Source: Juglans regia (Eukaryota > Streptophyta > Magnoliopsida > Fagales > Juglandaceae). From it: a DNA stretch of 64,000 nucleotides. Positions 11,734-23,100 of this stretch are shown piece after piece. Every line of letters begins with the position of its first letter. The stretch's first letter is position 1. The stretch lies in NCBI RefSeq assembly GCF_001411555.2, contig NC_049903.1, positions 34,716,145 to 34,780,144 of the forward strand, read 5' to 3'. The position numbers and the translations under genes are program-made. The notes below the pieces were generated by a model. That model saw only the letters and a program-made list of their open reading frames with translations, had not been told where the DNA came from and did no database searches.

Positions 11734-12860
11734 CACAATTTCACAATTCCATCAATATTCATTTTCAAGGTTAGTCGAGAGATCCACTTAACATTATGCA
11801 CGGAGGAGATTATTCTAGAAGGTCATTGGTGTCCTGCTTCACGCTGTGCTTCCCGTGGTTGTTCCCATCAGTAGCAGGTGTGGTGGTCTCTTGAGTGGTT
11901 GTGGTGGTGTCTCAGGTAGAGAGGGAAAGAGAAAGTGTTTGTGTGTGTGGTAGAGAGAGAGCTTGTCGTTGCAATGCCAAACATGGAGGGGCACGGCTAA
12001 ATGGTGACAGGGTGGCCAGAGTTCCAGTAGTCTCTATTTCAAAATTGGGTGAGGGTTCGAGTGGTGTGATCTTTGATACCATGTGTGGGTGTGACTGAGC
12101 AGGGGCTTTTGGAGGAAGGGTGGCCAACAAGAGATAGTGAGGGCGGCCAGCAGCCTGATAGAGGGGGGAGTTAGAGAGAGAGAGAGCTAGATAGAGTGAT
12201 AGAAACAGAGAGAGAATGAGAGTGAGCTCACTATAGCCGGCGCCAAATGGAAGTGGCACGACAAGGTGGCGGCTAAGACTAAGGTTTTCAAACCCAAATG
12301 CTTTGATATTCGGGATTGAGAGAGGGAGGAAGATTAGTGATGCTTATAGTGGCATTAAGTCAGACGACAGTAGCAAAGAAACAAAAGGAGAGGAGAGAAG
12401 AGAGAGAGAGAGAGAGAGAAAGGGAAATATAAGGGAGACTGAGACTCGAGAGAGATGAGAAGGAAAACCGCGAGAGGGAGGAGATGTCATCGGAGGGGGG
12501 TTTTTGGCTCCATTTATAGGCCAAAGTGGTCTTCACGAGTGGAAAGACATGGCCATAGTTGGTGGAGGAGAGTGGTGGCCACGAATGGAAAAGATTAGCC
12601 ACCAGCCTGGCTACAGTGCGATAAAGGTCTGACCAATGTAGGTTGTTCATGGGGAGAGGGGGAAGACAATGGGGGAGGGGAGAGAGAGAATAGGGGAAAG
12701 GGAAAGATGGAAGGGAAATTATGGATTTTGTGTGAAAGGGGTATAAAAAAGTCATTGTTTTGTGTAAATGGGCTCGATGTTTTCTGAAAGCTTGTGCCTT
12801 ATTTTTGGGATGGGCCTCACAGACTGGGTAATACCCTAATGGGTGGTAGATTTAATGGCA
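11734..12860 (-). other. Possible - strand LTR or leader: TATA box and CT-rich tract
   Basis: Read on the - strand, a CTATAAATGG box (plus coordinates 12510-12520) is followed by a long CT-rich leader (12470-12370) and further CT tracts (12190-12170). This order resembles the promoter and R/U5 part of a plant LTR. GA/CT microsatellites occur at 12174-12188 and 12399-12421. Open frames here (12360-12755, 11912-12259, both -) are low-complexity products of these tracts. No paired LTR or primer-binding site was found. Confidence 0.3.
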
Positions 12861-13589
12861 CTGTAGGGACATAAACCAAGAGGTAACATGAGCATAGGAG
12901 TACGAGACAACCGTCCTTATATTGTAGAGTATTTAGAAGGAACATAATGCCTGCCACTTGGAAGACTATGAGAAAACTTGGCCAATTAAAAATCTCTACG
13001 TTCAAATCTTAATTAGGCATTCTCCTATGTATACCTTGAAACAAGCTGAATTTTTCATAAAAGCATATTTTATAGAATAATTTGCCTGAAGTTGGATTGA
13101 TGCAGCAAGCATGGTTTCTCTCTTTACCTCGTGGCATGGTTTTCCAAAGTTTGTCTCTAGATTTCTCCTTCACCTTGAAAATAGTACTTAATTCTCAATA
13201 TTTGATTGCTAAAATAATTCTTCACACTTTGGGTACTAACCCTAATCCTTGACGATCACGACCAAAGATTTCCATCATGGTTTGGCCATCCTCATTACAA
13301 TGTAAACAACACATCATTTGATCCTTAGGGACACCCTTAATTCATTTTCTTTAATCACAAATCTTGGTCAAATTTCTTTCTTATGTTAAATCCATGACCA
13401 ACATGCTAATATCCAGTTAGGTTTTTTTCAAACCTTTAATATCAATCTTTAAACTCAAATAAACTTTTAACATTTACCATGTAAACATGTTAACAAGTAT
13501 GTAACAACTACTTTTTATGGCAATAAAAAGAGAATAGGATTTCAACTTTTTCTTCTATTGTAATAAAACTCAATAATACAAAAAATCTT
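12861..13589. other. Intergenic, no supported feature
   Basis: AT-rich sequence without a recognisable gene, terminal repeat or domain on either strand. Confidence 0.4.
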
Positions 13590-14195
13590 GTATGCCTTTA
13601 TTTATTTATTAAAAGAGAGGGTAGTCACATATCCAATAGTGACCCCCACCCAAATTTATTAATAAGCCTTTATTTGTGGCAGAGGAATACCGTGGTAACA
13701 ATCAAAGTACTTGGATTTTACAAAAATAGAGACCTAAAAAATAAAAACCCCAAGTACCAAAAAATGCTATATCAAAAATAGCAATCAAAACAGAATACCT
13801 ATAAACGATATCAAGACAAAACCAAATAAGCTAACGGACGCAATGTCTAAAATGAACAAAGCCACAAGCAACATGTGGCAAGACTGATATTCAGCACTCA
13901 TGCCAGAACCTTCAACACTTCCGAAGGTGAGCTAACCCACATGAATCTGTTCTGATGATACCTTTAAGCAGATGTGGAAGTTCCATCTGTCCTAACCATT
14001 CATGGGAGATACCACTACTTCCAAGCCAGGCAAAGAGTCGGCAACCTTATTTCCTTCCAGATAGATGTGATTAACATAAAAATTAATCTCTGCCAATATA
14101 TTAACAATGTCTTCCCAATAGTCCTCTATGTACCAAAAAGTACATCTTCTATTTTTAATCCAATTCACTACTATTAGAACTTCCAAAATTAACAC
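13590..14195 (-). mobile_element. 5'-truncated LINE fragment with RNase H end, - strand
   Basis: The - frame 14195-13992 reads VVNWI near its start and HIYLEGNKVADSLPG near its end. This is the C-terminal half of the LINE RNase H (RVT_3) domain. Downstream (leftward), an untranslated stretch runs to a T-rich boundary near 13590 that could be the poly(A) side. It overlaps in content with the neighbouring LINE at 14975-17386 (both contain the VVNWI segment), so it is a separate copy, not a continuation. Confidence 0.6.
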
Positions 14196-14225
14196 AAAAT
14201 TAGAACTTCCAAAATTAACACAAAT
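14175..14225. repeat. 26-base tandem duplication
   Basis: The unit tagaacttccaaaattaaca plus six bases occurs at 14175-14200 and again at 14201-14225, almost unchanged. It sits at the upstream edge of the LINE fragment and may mark its integration point. Confidence 0.8.
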
Positions 14226-14294
14226 GTTTAATAAATAAAAACTTTCTCATAAAACATGATCATGTAAGTAAATATTTTTATTTTCTTGGGAAAA

Positions 14295-14790
14295 CACCAT
14301 TAGGCTAGGGCTAACAATCAGGTCAATTAACTTGAGTTTGGATAATTTTTTAGTCGACACAAATTCGACCTGATTAATTAAACTAGTCAATCACTTTAAC
14401 TCGAGCCAACACGCCTATTATTCACTCAACATGCGTGACCTATTTAACCTGTAAAATAAGAAAAGATGTAAAATTGTTTACAAACATTTTGTACAAGATA
14501 ATTTTCAGAATAGATTTAAAATTATTACTATAACTTTCAATCTACAACTACACTTTAGCAAGAATATCTGACAGGTCACTCCAGTCACGTCACTCGGATC
14601 ACAAGTGATCGGAGTGACCCATAACCTGAATGATTCGAGTGATTTTCCATTTCCCCTTTTTTAAACCAAATTGGGTCACTGGGGTCAACTCATGAACTTA
14701 TGGGTTGGCTTGAGATGATCCGATTATCTGGTCATATTTGGGTCAACCCAAGTTTACTTGAACTTGCTTATTTCCAACAATAACCCAATT
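14295..14790. repeat. Dispersed GGGTCA-rich repeat, possible non-autonomous DNA transposon
   Basis: The segment is full of short motifs of the type gggtcaac, gacct and tgacccg-like, in both orientations. Its ends are loosely inverted copies: a start like ctaacaatcaggtcaattaa and an end whose complement reads ttggaaataagcaagttcaa. This resembles common plant MITE-like repeats. No clear target duplication was found. Confidence 0.35.
14589..14618. repeat. Near-perfect 14-bp hairpin
   Basis: gtcactcggatcac (14589-14602), a two-base loop aa, then gtgatcggagtgac (14605-14618). The arms pair at 13 of 14 positions. It lies inside the GGGTCA-rich repeat and is probably part of that element's inverted structure. 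Confidence 0.8.
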
Positions 14791-15249
14791 ATTGTGTATA
14801 AGGTTCGCATATCATATAAAAGATTATTACTCCTAACCTAATAATAGATAGATTTTAATAAATATGCGCTTTTAGTTGTAAAAATTGTTTTTCCAATAAT
14901 AGGAGCCATGCACACAAATTCATGAAGTTAAAACTTCTACATGTTTGTTTTAACAATACATAACATAGAATCTATAATTTTTTTAAAAGTGAACGGAATC
15001 TCAATTTGATTGATTACCCTCACTTATGGCGGATAAATAGCTTGTACAGATAATGAAACATGAGGGTTACAAGGAGAAAACGAAAAGCCCAAGACCAAGT
15101 TCCTAAAAAAATATAAAGACTTTTTAAATAGTTTACCAGAAGACTAAGAAAAACCTATAAAATTTAGTGCCTAATAGTAGGAAGACTTGCACAACCCAGA
15201 GAACAAAACAATCATATGCTTAGAGAGTTGAAAGAGGGATGAAAAACTT

Positions 15250-15645
15250 ACCGTATGTCCCATAGCACCATAATTAGCTAGATTGTCTGCTAGCGCTTAC
15301 CTTTTTTGTAAATATGATTAATATTGAAAGAACAATCATTCTTAAAATGTAAAATATCATCCCAAATGTTTGAGTAAATCTAAGGGGGGAAGAACCTTTA
15401 TTAATCCAATTAACCACAATGAGGGAATCAATCTCAACAACTAGGCCAGTGATGCTCAGTTTATAACACAAATTTAAACCAAATCTTAAGGCAGACAATT
15501 CTACAAAAGTGTTAGTACCAACACCCAGAAAATAAGAGAAACTAGCAATGATAGAACAATTATTGGAACGTAAAACACCACCACAACCAGGCAGGCCCAG
15601 GATATCTTTTGAAGCACTATCAATATTTAGCTTAAGAATGCCCAA
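15250..15645 (-). pseudogene. LINE RNase H (RVT_3) remnant
   Basis: The frame 15645-15274 reads LKLNIDSASKD, GCGGVLRSNN, ELSALRFGLNL and VVEIDSLIVVNWI. These are the conserved RNase H blocks, including the first and later acidic positions. Near 15300 the frame shifts; the neighbouring frame carries ADNLANYGAMGHT, the expected end of the domain. So a single small indel separates the two parts. Confidence 0.75.
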
Positions 15646-15957
15646 GGGAGGCGGAATCTATTTGACCAAGATAGGTCTTTTTTTCCTAAAAGGGATCCGA
15701 GAGATATGCAAAGACTTAAGAACATCAGTATTGATGATAGACACAATATCTTTAGGTTTCAGCAAGAGGTTTAGGTCGTGGAGCCACTTCTAAATTTTGC
15801 CAATAATGGTAATGAAAGTAATATTAGAATGTTTAAATATTGCGTTATTACGAGCTAGCCATAATTCCAAAAAGAGAAGAGATGGTAGCAAACGAGCAAG
15901 TAAATTGAATTGGTCAAAACCCTTGAAAGAAGATCACCAATGAATAGCAATGTTTTT

Positions 15958-16335
15958 CTAACAACTAGAGTCCAAAAGAAAATGACCAAAAACATAAGAG
16001 AAATAATGGCAAATGCTCTTCACAAGAGAGCAGTCCAGAAAAACATGGTTAGCATATTCAATTGAGCTCTCAAAACAAAAGGAGCATTTTGAAGCCATGT
16101 GAATCCCACATTTGAATTTTACCATCAAGGGGAATTCCATTATATCATAGCTTCTATAAAAAGGCCGAAGTCTTGGTTGGGAGGACTTGATTCCAAATAA
16201 AACTCTAGGCATTGACGAGAGGGAAGTAAAAAGGTTCCAACTAGAGTTGGAAGAAAAATTACCATCATGAGAATGTTTCCAAACTCTAATATCACAACCA
16301 GGTTTAAAAATGATAGGATAGTGACCAGGTGTCAC
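15958..16335 (-). pseudogene. LINE zf-RVT remnant
   Basis: The 125-codon frame contains VWKHSHDGNFSSNSSWNLF, then GIHMASKCSFC and HVFLDC, the Cys/His pattern of the zf-RVT domain found after plant LINE reverse transcriptase. It lies between the TRIM pair (upstream) and the RNase H remnant (downstream). Confidence 0.75.
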
Positions 16336-16355
16336 CCAAATTAGAAAGGATAGCG

Positions 16356-16625
16356 TGAAATCACCACTTGTCCCAAAAGTTTAAGCTGATGGGAAGAGGT
16401 AGATTTTATTATTTATTTTATATCTTAACACTCCCCCTCACGTGTGGGCCAGACTCTCTCTTAATAGGTGGCCCAACACGTGAAATATTTAATTAAATGG
16501 GATAGTGTAGTGTCAGGGTTCGAACTCAAGACCTCTGCTCTTATATCATGTAAAATCATCACTTGTCCCAAAAGTTTAAACTGATGGGAAGAGGTAGATT
16601 TTATTATTTATTTTATATCTTAACA
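16356..16625 (-). mobile_element. TRIM 1: miniature LTR retrotransposon with ~76-bp LTRs
   Basis: Two direct repeats, 16356-16430 (75 bp) and 16549-16625 (77 bp), share atgggaagaggtagatttta and run TG...CA. On the - strand the 5' LTR (right) is followed by TGATATAAGAGC (16548-16537), a decayed copy of the tRNA-Met primer site TGGTATCAGAGC. The 3' LTR (left) is preceded by a purine tract (gagggggag). The interior is only ~118 bp, with no coding capacity. These are TRIM hallmarks. Flanking 5-mers tagcg and taaag are not a clean duplication. Confidence 0.8.
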
Positions 16626-16958
16626 TAAAGAAACCCATAGGCCTAACTTATCTCATAAAATCGGTTCAATAAGAGATGATTGTTTATTCCTTATAAATAT
16701 GTCCAATATTTTTTCTATAGGCAATGTGAGATTATTCCTCAACACCCTCCCTCAGGTGCGGGCTAGTATTTTTTTCTGATTATTGTCACAGAAAAAGTAG
16801 TGTGGATCCTCATTCATCCTGTGGCAGGCTCTGATACCATGAAGAAATTCATGGGCCTAACTCATCTCATAAAACCGGTTCTACAAGAGAGGATTGTTTA
16901 TTCCTTATAAATGTGTCCAAGACCTTGTCCACCAGCAATCTTAGATTATTCCTCAACA
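16626..16958 (-). mobile_element. TRIM 2: miniature LTR retrotransposon with 119-bp LTRs
   Basis: The direct repeats 16626-16744 and 16840-16958 are both exactly 119 bp and share attgtttattccttataaat. Beside the right LTR, the - strand shows TGGTATCAGAGCC (16839-16827), an intact tRNA-Met primer site. Beside the left LTR is a - strand purine tract (cctgagggaggg). The interior is ~95 bp. The left LTR starts TA instead of TG. It begins at the very base after TRIM 1 ends. Confidence 0.85.
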
Positions 16959-17328
16959 TATAGGAATTTTCCTTCCAGTAGATGAACAAATATCTTTTAA
17001 TTGAAGATGAAAATTGTTGACATGGAAACTTGTTTGAACTAAGGAATCACTCCCAGTCTAGTTATCATACCAGAAATTTAAAGCATCCTCCCTAATTTTC
17101 CATTGGCTTTCTTGGTGAATGATAAGGAGGTAACGACAAATAACTTTCCAAGAGCTTAAATGATAAGTTTTAGCCTCTATAGTGTCAAGCAAGGGAGCGT
17201 TTCTCAGGCATTTATGGTAAAAAAAAAGTAGCCCAAGGCAAAATAGAAGTGAGAAAACACCAAGCAAGCTTATAATGAAGGGCTTGGAGGACATCATGTA
17301 ACTTTCTAATACTCAAACCTCCTTCAAA

Positions 17329-17382
17329 GATAGGACGGGTTTGGAGAATGTGGCCAAGGATAGGACGGGTTTGGAGAATGTG
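17329..17382. repeat. Two copies of a 24-base unit, period 30
   Basis: gataggacgggtttggagaa plus tgtg occurs at 17329-17352 and 17359-17382, separated by six bases. It lies within the LINE relic immediately beside the Athila target site. Confidence 0.85.
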
Positions 17383-17386
17383 TTTC

Positions 17387-18725
17387 TGACTCACTCAAAA
17401 ATGAGCAGTACAAAGGCTATCCCAAGTGCAGGAGGATGTCGCGTAATAATTAGGAATAAATTCCTAGATCGCCTCCTCAGGGAAAGTTACTTAAAATCAA
17501 ACTCATTTAAAATGGTAAAAATATTTACAAAGAGAAAATAAAAATGGTGGTATGTACAATAAATGGAATAGTGCAACGGGAGTGAAAAAGGCACTAGTCA
17601 TGGACTAGATTCATATTTTTAGATTTTTGAGTGTTAGAATAAAACGTAAAAGACTAACAAATTAAAATTAATAATCAAAGAATCAACTAAGCTAAAAAAT
17701 TTTAATTAATCTGAAAATTAAATAATAAAATTGAAATTATTTAAGTCATAATTAATTTTTAATCAATCTAATATGCAATGAAACCAAGAGATTAATAAAA
17801 CTAAGCTAAGAATTATATTAGATTAGAAAATAATTGACAATATACGAGCTAAGAATTGAAAAGTCCCAAAATCAAGATTTTAGGTTTCATCCTTGTATTC
17901 AATCACAAATTCTCAAAAGCAATCAATAGCAATTGTAATTACTGTTAAATGAAAGCTTAAAAGAGCAAGGAAAATAACGACATTAAATAAAATAAATTGC
18001 CCAAATTTCTAAGCTAAAAATTCCAAAAATACTCCATAAACTTTAAATTAAAATTAAATAAGTAGTAGAGTGAAAAGAGCAAGCCGAATGAATGAAGATG
18101 GATGCGGCAAGCAATGGAGGAGGTTGGGCAGTGGCAGTGGTCCCTTCAAGGTTCTTCAACGGCACTGTTTGAGTCTTCTTTTCCAAACAAAAAAAATCCT
18201 AATGAATAATAATCATCCACTGTGTTACGTCCGTCCCCCACAAAAGAAATCTTATTTTTTCAAAATGCCCCATCGTGTCTCGCTCCATTGCGTGCATGCG
18301 TTGGTTTTCTTTTCTTTTCTTTTTTCCTCCGTGTGTTGCCTAGTTGCCTTCTGGTGCTTATTTTTTACTTTTCTTGCTTCTGCATTTTTCTTTCTTTCGT
18401 TCTTTCAGCCTTTTCTTTTGGTGCTTTTTTACTTTTTTCATGCCTTTTCATTTCTTGATCTATAAAAATAATAGAAATTAGAAATAAAATAAAATAAAAA
18501 AGAATAATAGAATATCAAAAATATGCTGTGCATGTGAATGAACATTGTCCAATTAAATCACAAGTTATAAAATTAAGCATAAATCATGCTATTAACCAAT
18601 TTAAATCACAACTCGGATTTATTCATCTTAACTATTTTTTCATCTAAAGCCAATAATAATATAATGAAATAAATAAAATATATTGGTTCTAAATGTATAA
18701 AATATGCAATAACTCAGCTCAATCA
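17387..18725 (-). repeat. Athila 3' LTR (left)
   Basis: It starts TGACTCACTCAAAAATGAGC and ends CAATCA. It matches 25495-26833 along its whole 1339-bp length with scattered substitutions. On the - strand it is preceded by the purine tract AGTTGGGGTG at 18735-18726. The ORFs at 18070-18465 and 18222-18458 fall inside the LTR and are pyrimidine-tract artefacts. Confidence 0.92.
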
Positions 18726-19774
18726 CACCCCAACTAGTATTTTGCTAATCCTTGAGCAAAATAGTGAAACTTAATTGAGATGAATATTGCATAAAGATCA
18801 AAATCCAAACAGAAATAATCAAACATAATTCTGAATTCTTACAAAAATGATGCGTTACTACTCAATCCCCAGGGACACTATCTCAATAATGTTTCACATA
18901 GAATTGAGGCAAATGTTTCAGAACTCAAATATGTGTGTGGAGCTAAATTGGTTGTGTGTTCCTCATTATTAGCCATGATTTGTCATAGGATTTTTCAACC
19001 TTAAGACTAATCATTACTGATTTTAACTACCTCAAAGCCCAAAGGACTATCAGTTTTCACGCCAACTCTATTTTTAAAGGTTGAACACTCGACCCCCAAA
19101 GTTTTGGATAACTGTTTCTAGCCCTCTACTTAAAAAAGCTCACTAAGTCGCATTTATCCCCTTTTTTTTCTTTTCCTTTTCTTTTTTTTTCTTTTCAAAG
19201 CATGGCTCAGTAGTCCTATAGTTTACGTCTCTTGTGTTAAATCAATGAATAGTAAATTGAGGAACACTACAAATGTAAGCATGTGCAAAATGTCCTCCAA
19301 AATTTGCCCTTCGTTCTATATAAATCTTATCAAGTCTCATCTCAATAAGTATAACATCCCGATGTTTCAAGCACACATCAACAAAATATAATGCATCAAA
19401 AATCATGCTCTATGCTTAACCTTGAAAATAAATTTTCACAAAATGATTCTGCTCAACTACTCCACCAAGATACTCAGATTTCACAAAATACTATATATAG
19501 AGTGTGTGTCAATCATATGTGTATCAATGCACATCAAATTAATGTAATTTTTTTTTTTTACAATCTATGCACACACGCTATCCCCCCAACTAGAGAGAGA
19601 CATAGTCCTCAATGAATCGAATGAAAGAAAACAAAGTGCACAAAAATGAGCAAGCAAAACAAGAAAAGTCAACATGAAATATAAAATCAAAGTAAAGCAA
19701 CAAATAAAAAAAAAAACAAAATGCAAGTAAAGAAAGTTGTAAAGGGGAAAAACTCAAAACACGTCTTTGGAATC
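18726..19774 (-). other. Athila region between integrase and 3' LTR
   Basis: In autonomous Athila elements this interval can hold an env-like ORF. Here I see only AT-rich sequence, pyrimidine tracts (about 19155-19196) and short frames without a transmembrane or env-like pattern. The env-like part is absent or beyond recognition. Confidence 0.5.
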
Positions 19775-20780
19775 TTATACAAGCAAGATCTCTTCGTGTG
19801 GATCAAAGACAGTCATAAAAGGCTTTAGACGTTGTCCATTGACAGTGAAGATATTGCCATTCTTCGGATAGACAATGTCTACTACCCCGTGAGGATGAAC
19901 CTTCTTTACAATGTATGGCTCACTCCATCGAGATTTCAATTTACCAGGAAAAATATGTAAGCAAGAGTTGTAAAGAAGAACTTCCTGGCCAAGTGTGAAA
20001 TGCTTGGAATGAATTTTTTGATCATGTAGAATTTTCATGCATTCCTTCGCCAACTGAGCGTTGTCATAGGCATCTCAACAAGCTTCATTCAATTCATTGA
20101 TCTGCAATTTTCTCAACCCTGAAGCTTCATCAAGTGACATGTTAACATGTTTTATATCCCAAATAGGTCGATGTTGAATATCAACAGATAAATGACAAGC
20201 TTTATCATAAACTAATCGATAAGGGGACATCCCTAGATTTGTTTTAAAAGCTGTCCTATAAGCCTACAAAGCATCAAGAAGCCTAACTGACCAGTCTTTC
20301 CTATTAGGATTGATAGTTTTCCCTAAAATGATTTTCATCTCTCTGTTTGCCAATTCTGCTTACCCATTTGTTTGAGGGTGATAAGAGGTAGAAACTCGGT
20401 GTGAGATACCATATTTCTTCACGAGAATAGAAAATGGTTTGTTACAAAAATGAAAACCCCCATCACTAATGATAACTTTGGGCATACCAAAATGAGCAAA
20501 CAGAGATTGCAAAAATTTTAGGACAACACAATGGTCATTTGTTTTGCAAGCAATGGCCTCCACCCATTTTGAAACATAATCCATAGCTAATAAAATATAT
20601 GTATTTCCAAAGGAAACTGGAAAAGGTCCCATGAAGTCTATTCTCCAACAATCAAAAATTTCTAAAGTGAGAATAGAGGAAAGAGGCATCATGTCTCTTT
20701 TGCTAATGGATCCCAATTTTTAACAAGGCTCACAAGCCTTACAAAAATTATAAACATCTTTAAACATTGAAGGCCAGTAA
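19775..20780 (-). pseudogene. Athila integrase remnant
   Basis: The frame 20716-20360 holds the catalytic core: [39 protein letters not shown] and YHPQTNG. The next stop replaces the residue before AELANREMK, the region that carries the catalytic Glu. The frame 20053-19775 carries the C-terminal LKSRWSEPYIVKKVHPHG and INGQRLKPF-like motif. At least two stops lie between (about 20360 and 20075). Confidence 0.85.
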
Positions 20781-20898
20781 AAATCATTTTGCAAAATTTT
20801 AGCGACTGTTTTCTTTACTGAAAAATGACCACCTCATGCACCTATATGACAAAATCTCAACACAGAAGAAAACTCATCATCAAGAATGCATCTTCGAA

Positions 20899-21670
20899 TT
20901 AATTGGTCCGAACAATATTTGAAAATGTATGGATCATCAAAGAAAAGTGTTGTACCTCAGATAGAAATCGATGCTTATCTTGGGTGGACCATTCAGAAGG
21001 CATTCGCTCAGTCACCAGATTGTTGACTATGTCAACATACCAGGGAGCTTTATTAATCACAAACAACTGTTCATCCGGGAAACTATCATCAAGAGGAAGG
21101 CTGACATTTGAAGAGGAGGATGATGACAATCTAGAGAGGTGGTCAGCTACCACGTTTTCAACTCCTTTCTTGTCCTTAATGTTGATGTTGAACTCTTGAA
21201 GTAGTAAAATCCAACGAATCAAGCGTGGTTTTGCATCTTTCTTAGCTAACAAATACATAAGAGTATAGTGGTTAGTGAAAATAGAAACAGGAGAACTGAG
21301 AATGTAAGCCCAAAATTTATCAAGTGCAAAAATTATTGCAAGCAATTCTTTTTCAGTAGTGGTGTAATTTTTCTCGGCATCATTCAGGATTCTACTGGCA
21401 TAATAAATCACAAAAGGTGTATTATCCACACGTTGCCCCAAAACAGTCCCTAAGGCATAATCACTTGCATCAGTCATGATTTCAAAGGGAATGTCCCACT
21501 ACAGGGTTGCATAATGGGGGCAATGGTAAGCGATTCTTTAAGGGTATCAAAAGATTTTTGGCACTCATCAGTCCAAACAAATTCAATATCATTTTGTAAA
21601 AGAGTGCACAAAGGTTTTGCAATAGAACTGAACCCTCAAATAAACCCCCTATAAAAGCCAGCATGGCCAA
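20899..21670 (-). pseudogene. Athila RNase H remnant
   Basis: The frame 21477-20899 reads MTDASDYALGTVLGQR, YYASRILNDAEKNYTTTEKE and VVADHLSRL, the standard Ty3 RNase H blocks with the first Asp kept (TDAS). The upstream frame 21670-21482 covers the connection domain, but shifted. A stop separates the two. Confidence 0.85.
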
Positions 21671-21821
21671 GAAAAGAACGAATATCCTTAACCGTCCTAG
21701 GGATAGGAAGTTTAGATATTAATTCAATTTTTGCTTTGTCGACCTTTATACCTCCAGAAGAAACAATATGTCCTAAGACAATGCCTTGAATAATCATAAA
21801 TTGGCATTTCTCCCAATTAAG

Positions 21822-22656
21822 TTAAAGATTTTTTTCCTCACATATCTGGAGAATACATGTCAAATTATGCAAACAACTATCAAAAGATTTTCCAAAAACA
21901 GAGAAGTCATCCATGAATATTTCACAAATATCCTCAATCATGTCAGAAAAAATACTCATCATGCATATATGAAAAGTAGCTGGAGTATTACACAAACCAA
22001 AAGACATTCTGGTAAAAGCAAAGGTGCCGAAAGGACAGGTGAAAGTGGTTTTCTCCTGGTCCTCAGGCGCCACAACAATTTGATAATAACCAGAGTATCC
22101 ATCCAATAAGTAATAAAATGCATTACCAGCCACTCTTTCTAAAATTTGATCCAAAAATGGTAAAGAAAAATGATCATTCCTACTAACTGAATTAAGTTTT
22201 CTATAATCAATGCACATTCTCCAACCAGTAACCATTCTAGTTGGAATCAACTCATTTTTTATCATTTTTTACAACAGTTAAACCAGATTGTTTTGGTACC
22301 ACTTGAGTTGGACTTACCCACTTACTATCTGAGATGGGGTAAATGATACCCACTGTGAGCAGCTTAAACACTTCATCTTTGAAAACTTCCTTCATGGTAG
22401 GATTGAGCCTACGTTGAGCATCATGAACCGGTCTAGCATCATCTTCAAGATGGATTATGTGGGTACAAACAGCAGCTTCAATACCTTTGATGTCGGCTAT
22501 TGTCCAAACAATTGCGCTTCGATGCTTTCTTAGGACTTCAATGAACTGAGCTTCATCCTTCTGATTTAACTTTGAGAAAATCACTACAGGGAAAGTGCTA
22601 TCTTCAGGACCAAGAAAAACATATTTTAAATCTTGAGGAAGTGGTTTCAGTTCCAA
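21822..22656 (-). pseudogene. Athila reverse transcriptase remnant
   Basis: The frame 22656-22252 has the clade-typical linker (LKPLPQDLKYVFLG, YPISDSKWVSPTQVVPK). A frameshift near 22255 moves to frame 22265-21822, with WRMCIDYRKLN, LPFLDQILERVAG, YQIVVAPEDQEKTTFTCPFG and the catalytic FMDDFSVFG. The core active-site Asp pair is kept, but the frame break and the stop at 21822 end the protein. Confidence 0.88.
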
Positions 22657-23100
22657 CTGGGGAACTTCTTACTCTGAAGATTTAAGTATGTCTGGTGGTG
22701 GTAGAGTTTCAAACTGGGGTTTCCATCTTATGCCTACAAATTGTACTTCAAGTGGAAAAGAAGAATATACAAAACAGTCAAAAAATTCAAAGACATTTTC
22801 ATAAACATGGTCAGTTTTTTCATCAAGTAAAAATTTAGGTATCTGAAAAATGGAATCATCATTAGAGAAAGGAAAAGTCGAGCAAATCAATTATGTTGGT
22901 GTCAAACTCTCTACAGCATTCAAATCACTTGTGTCATCAAAATGTGCTGGCATCTTGCAAGCGTTGAAAACGTTCAACTCAAGTGCCATATTTCCAAAAG
23001 TAAACTTCAGAACTCCACTTCTACAATTAATCAAAACATTTGATGTAGTTAGAAATGGTCTTCCAAGGATGACAGGAGCTTGATAAATAGTGGAGGCTGA

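Larger units (their letters stand above)
14975..17386 (-). mobile_element. 5'-truncated LINE relic, - strand, interrupted by two TRIMs
   Basis: Reading leftward from 17386: the post-RT segment (17340-17058, GGLSIRKLHDVLQALHYKLA-like, then NFWYDN), zf-RVT (16335-15958) and RNase H (15645-15250). The 3' end is probably near 14975-14990, where the + strand shows a T run and aaagtgaacgg, like other LINE tails in this window. Two TRIMs (16356-16958) split the region before zf-RVT. The Athila element at 17387 abuts its upstream edge. All frames are broken. Confidence 0.7.

Noticed and set aside
11912..12259. 115-codon - ORF
   Set aside because: Low-complexity frame across CT repeats; more likely leader or LTR sequence than a protein.
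12360..12755. 131-codon - ORF
   Set aside because: Ser/Leu/Pro low complexity generated by CT microsatellite DNA; no domain or splice support.
13992..15645. One continuous RNase H gene split by an insertion
   Set aside because: Both fragments include the VVNWI segment, so they overlap in content and must be separate LINE copies.
18070..18465. 131-codon + ORF with a hydrophobic, Phe-rich C-terminus resembling membrane segments
   Set aside because: It lies wholly inside the Athila LTR, and a similar frame occurs in the other LTR (26225-26578). The Phe/Ser richness comes from T-rich tracts.
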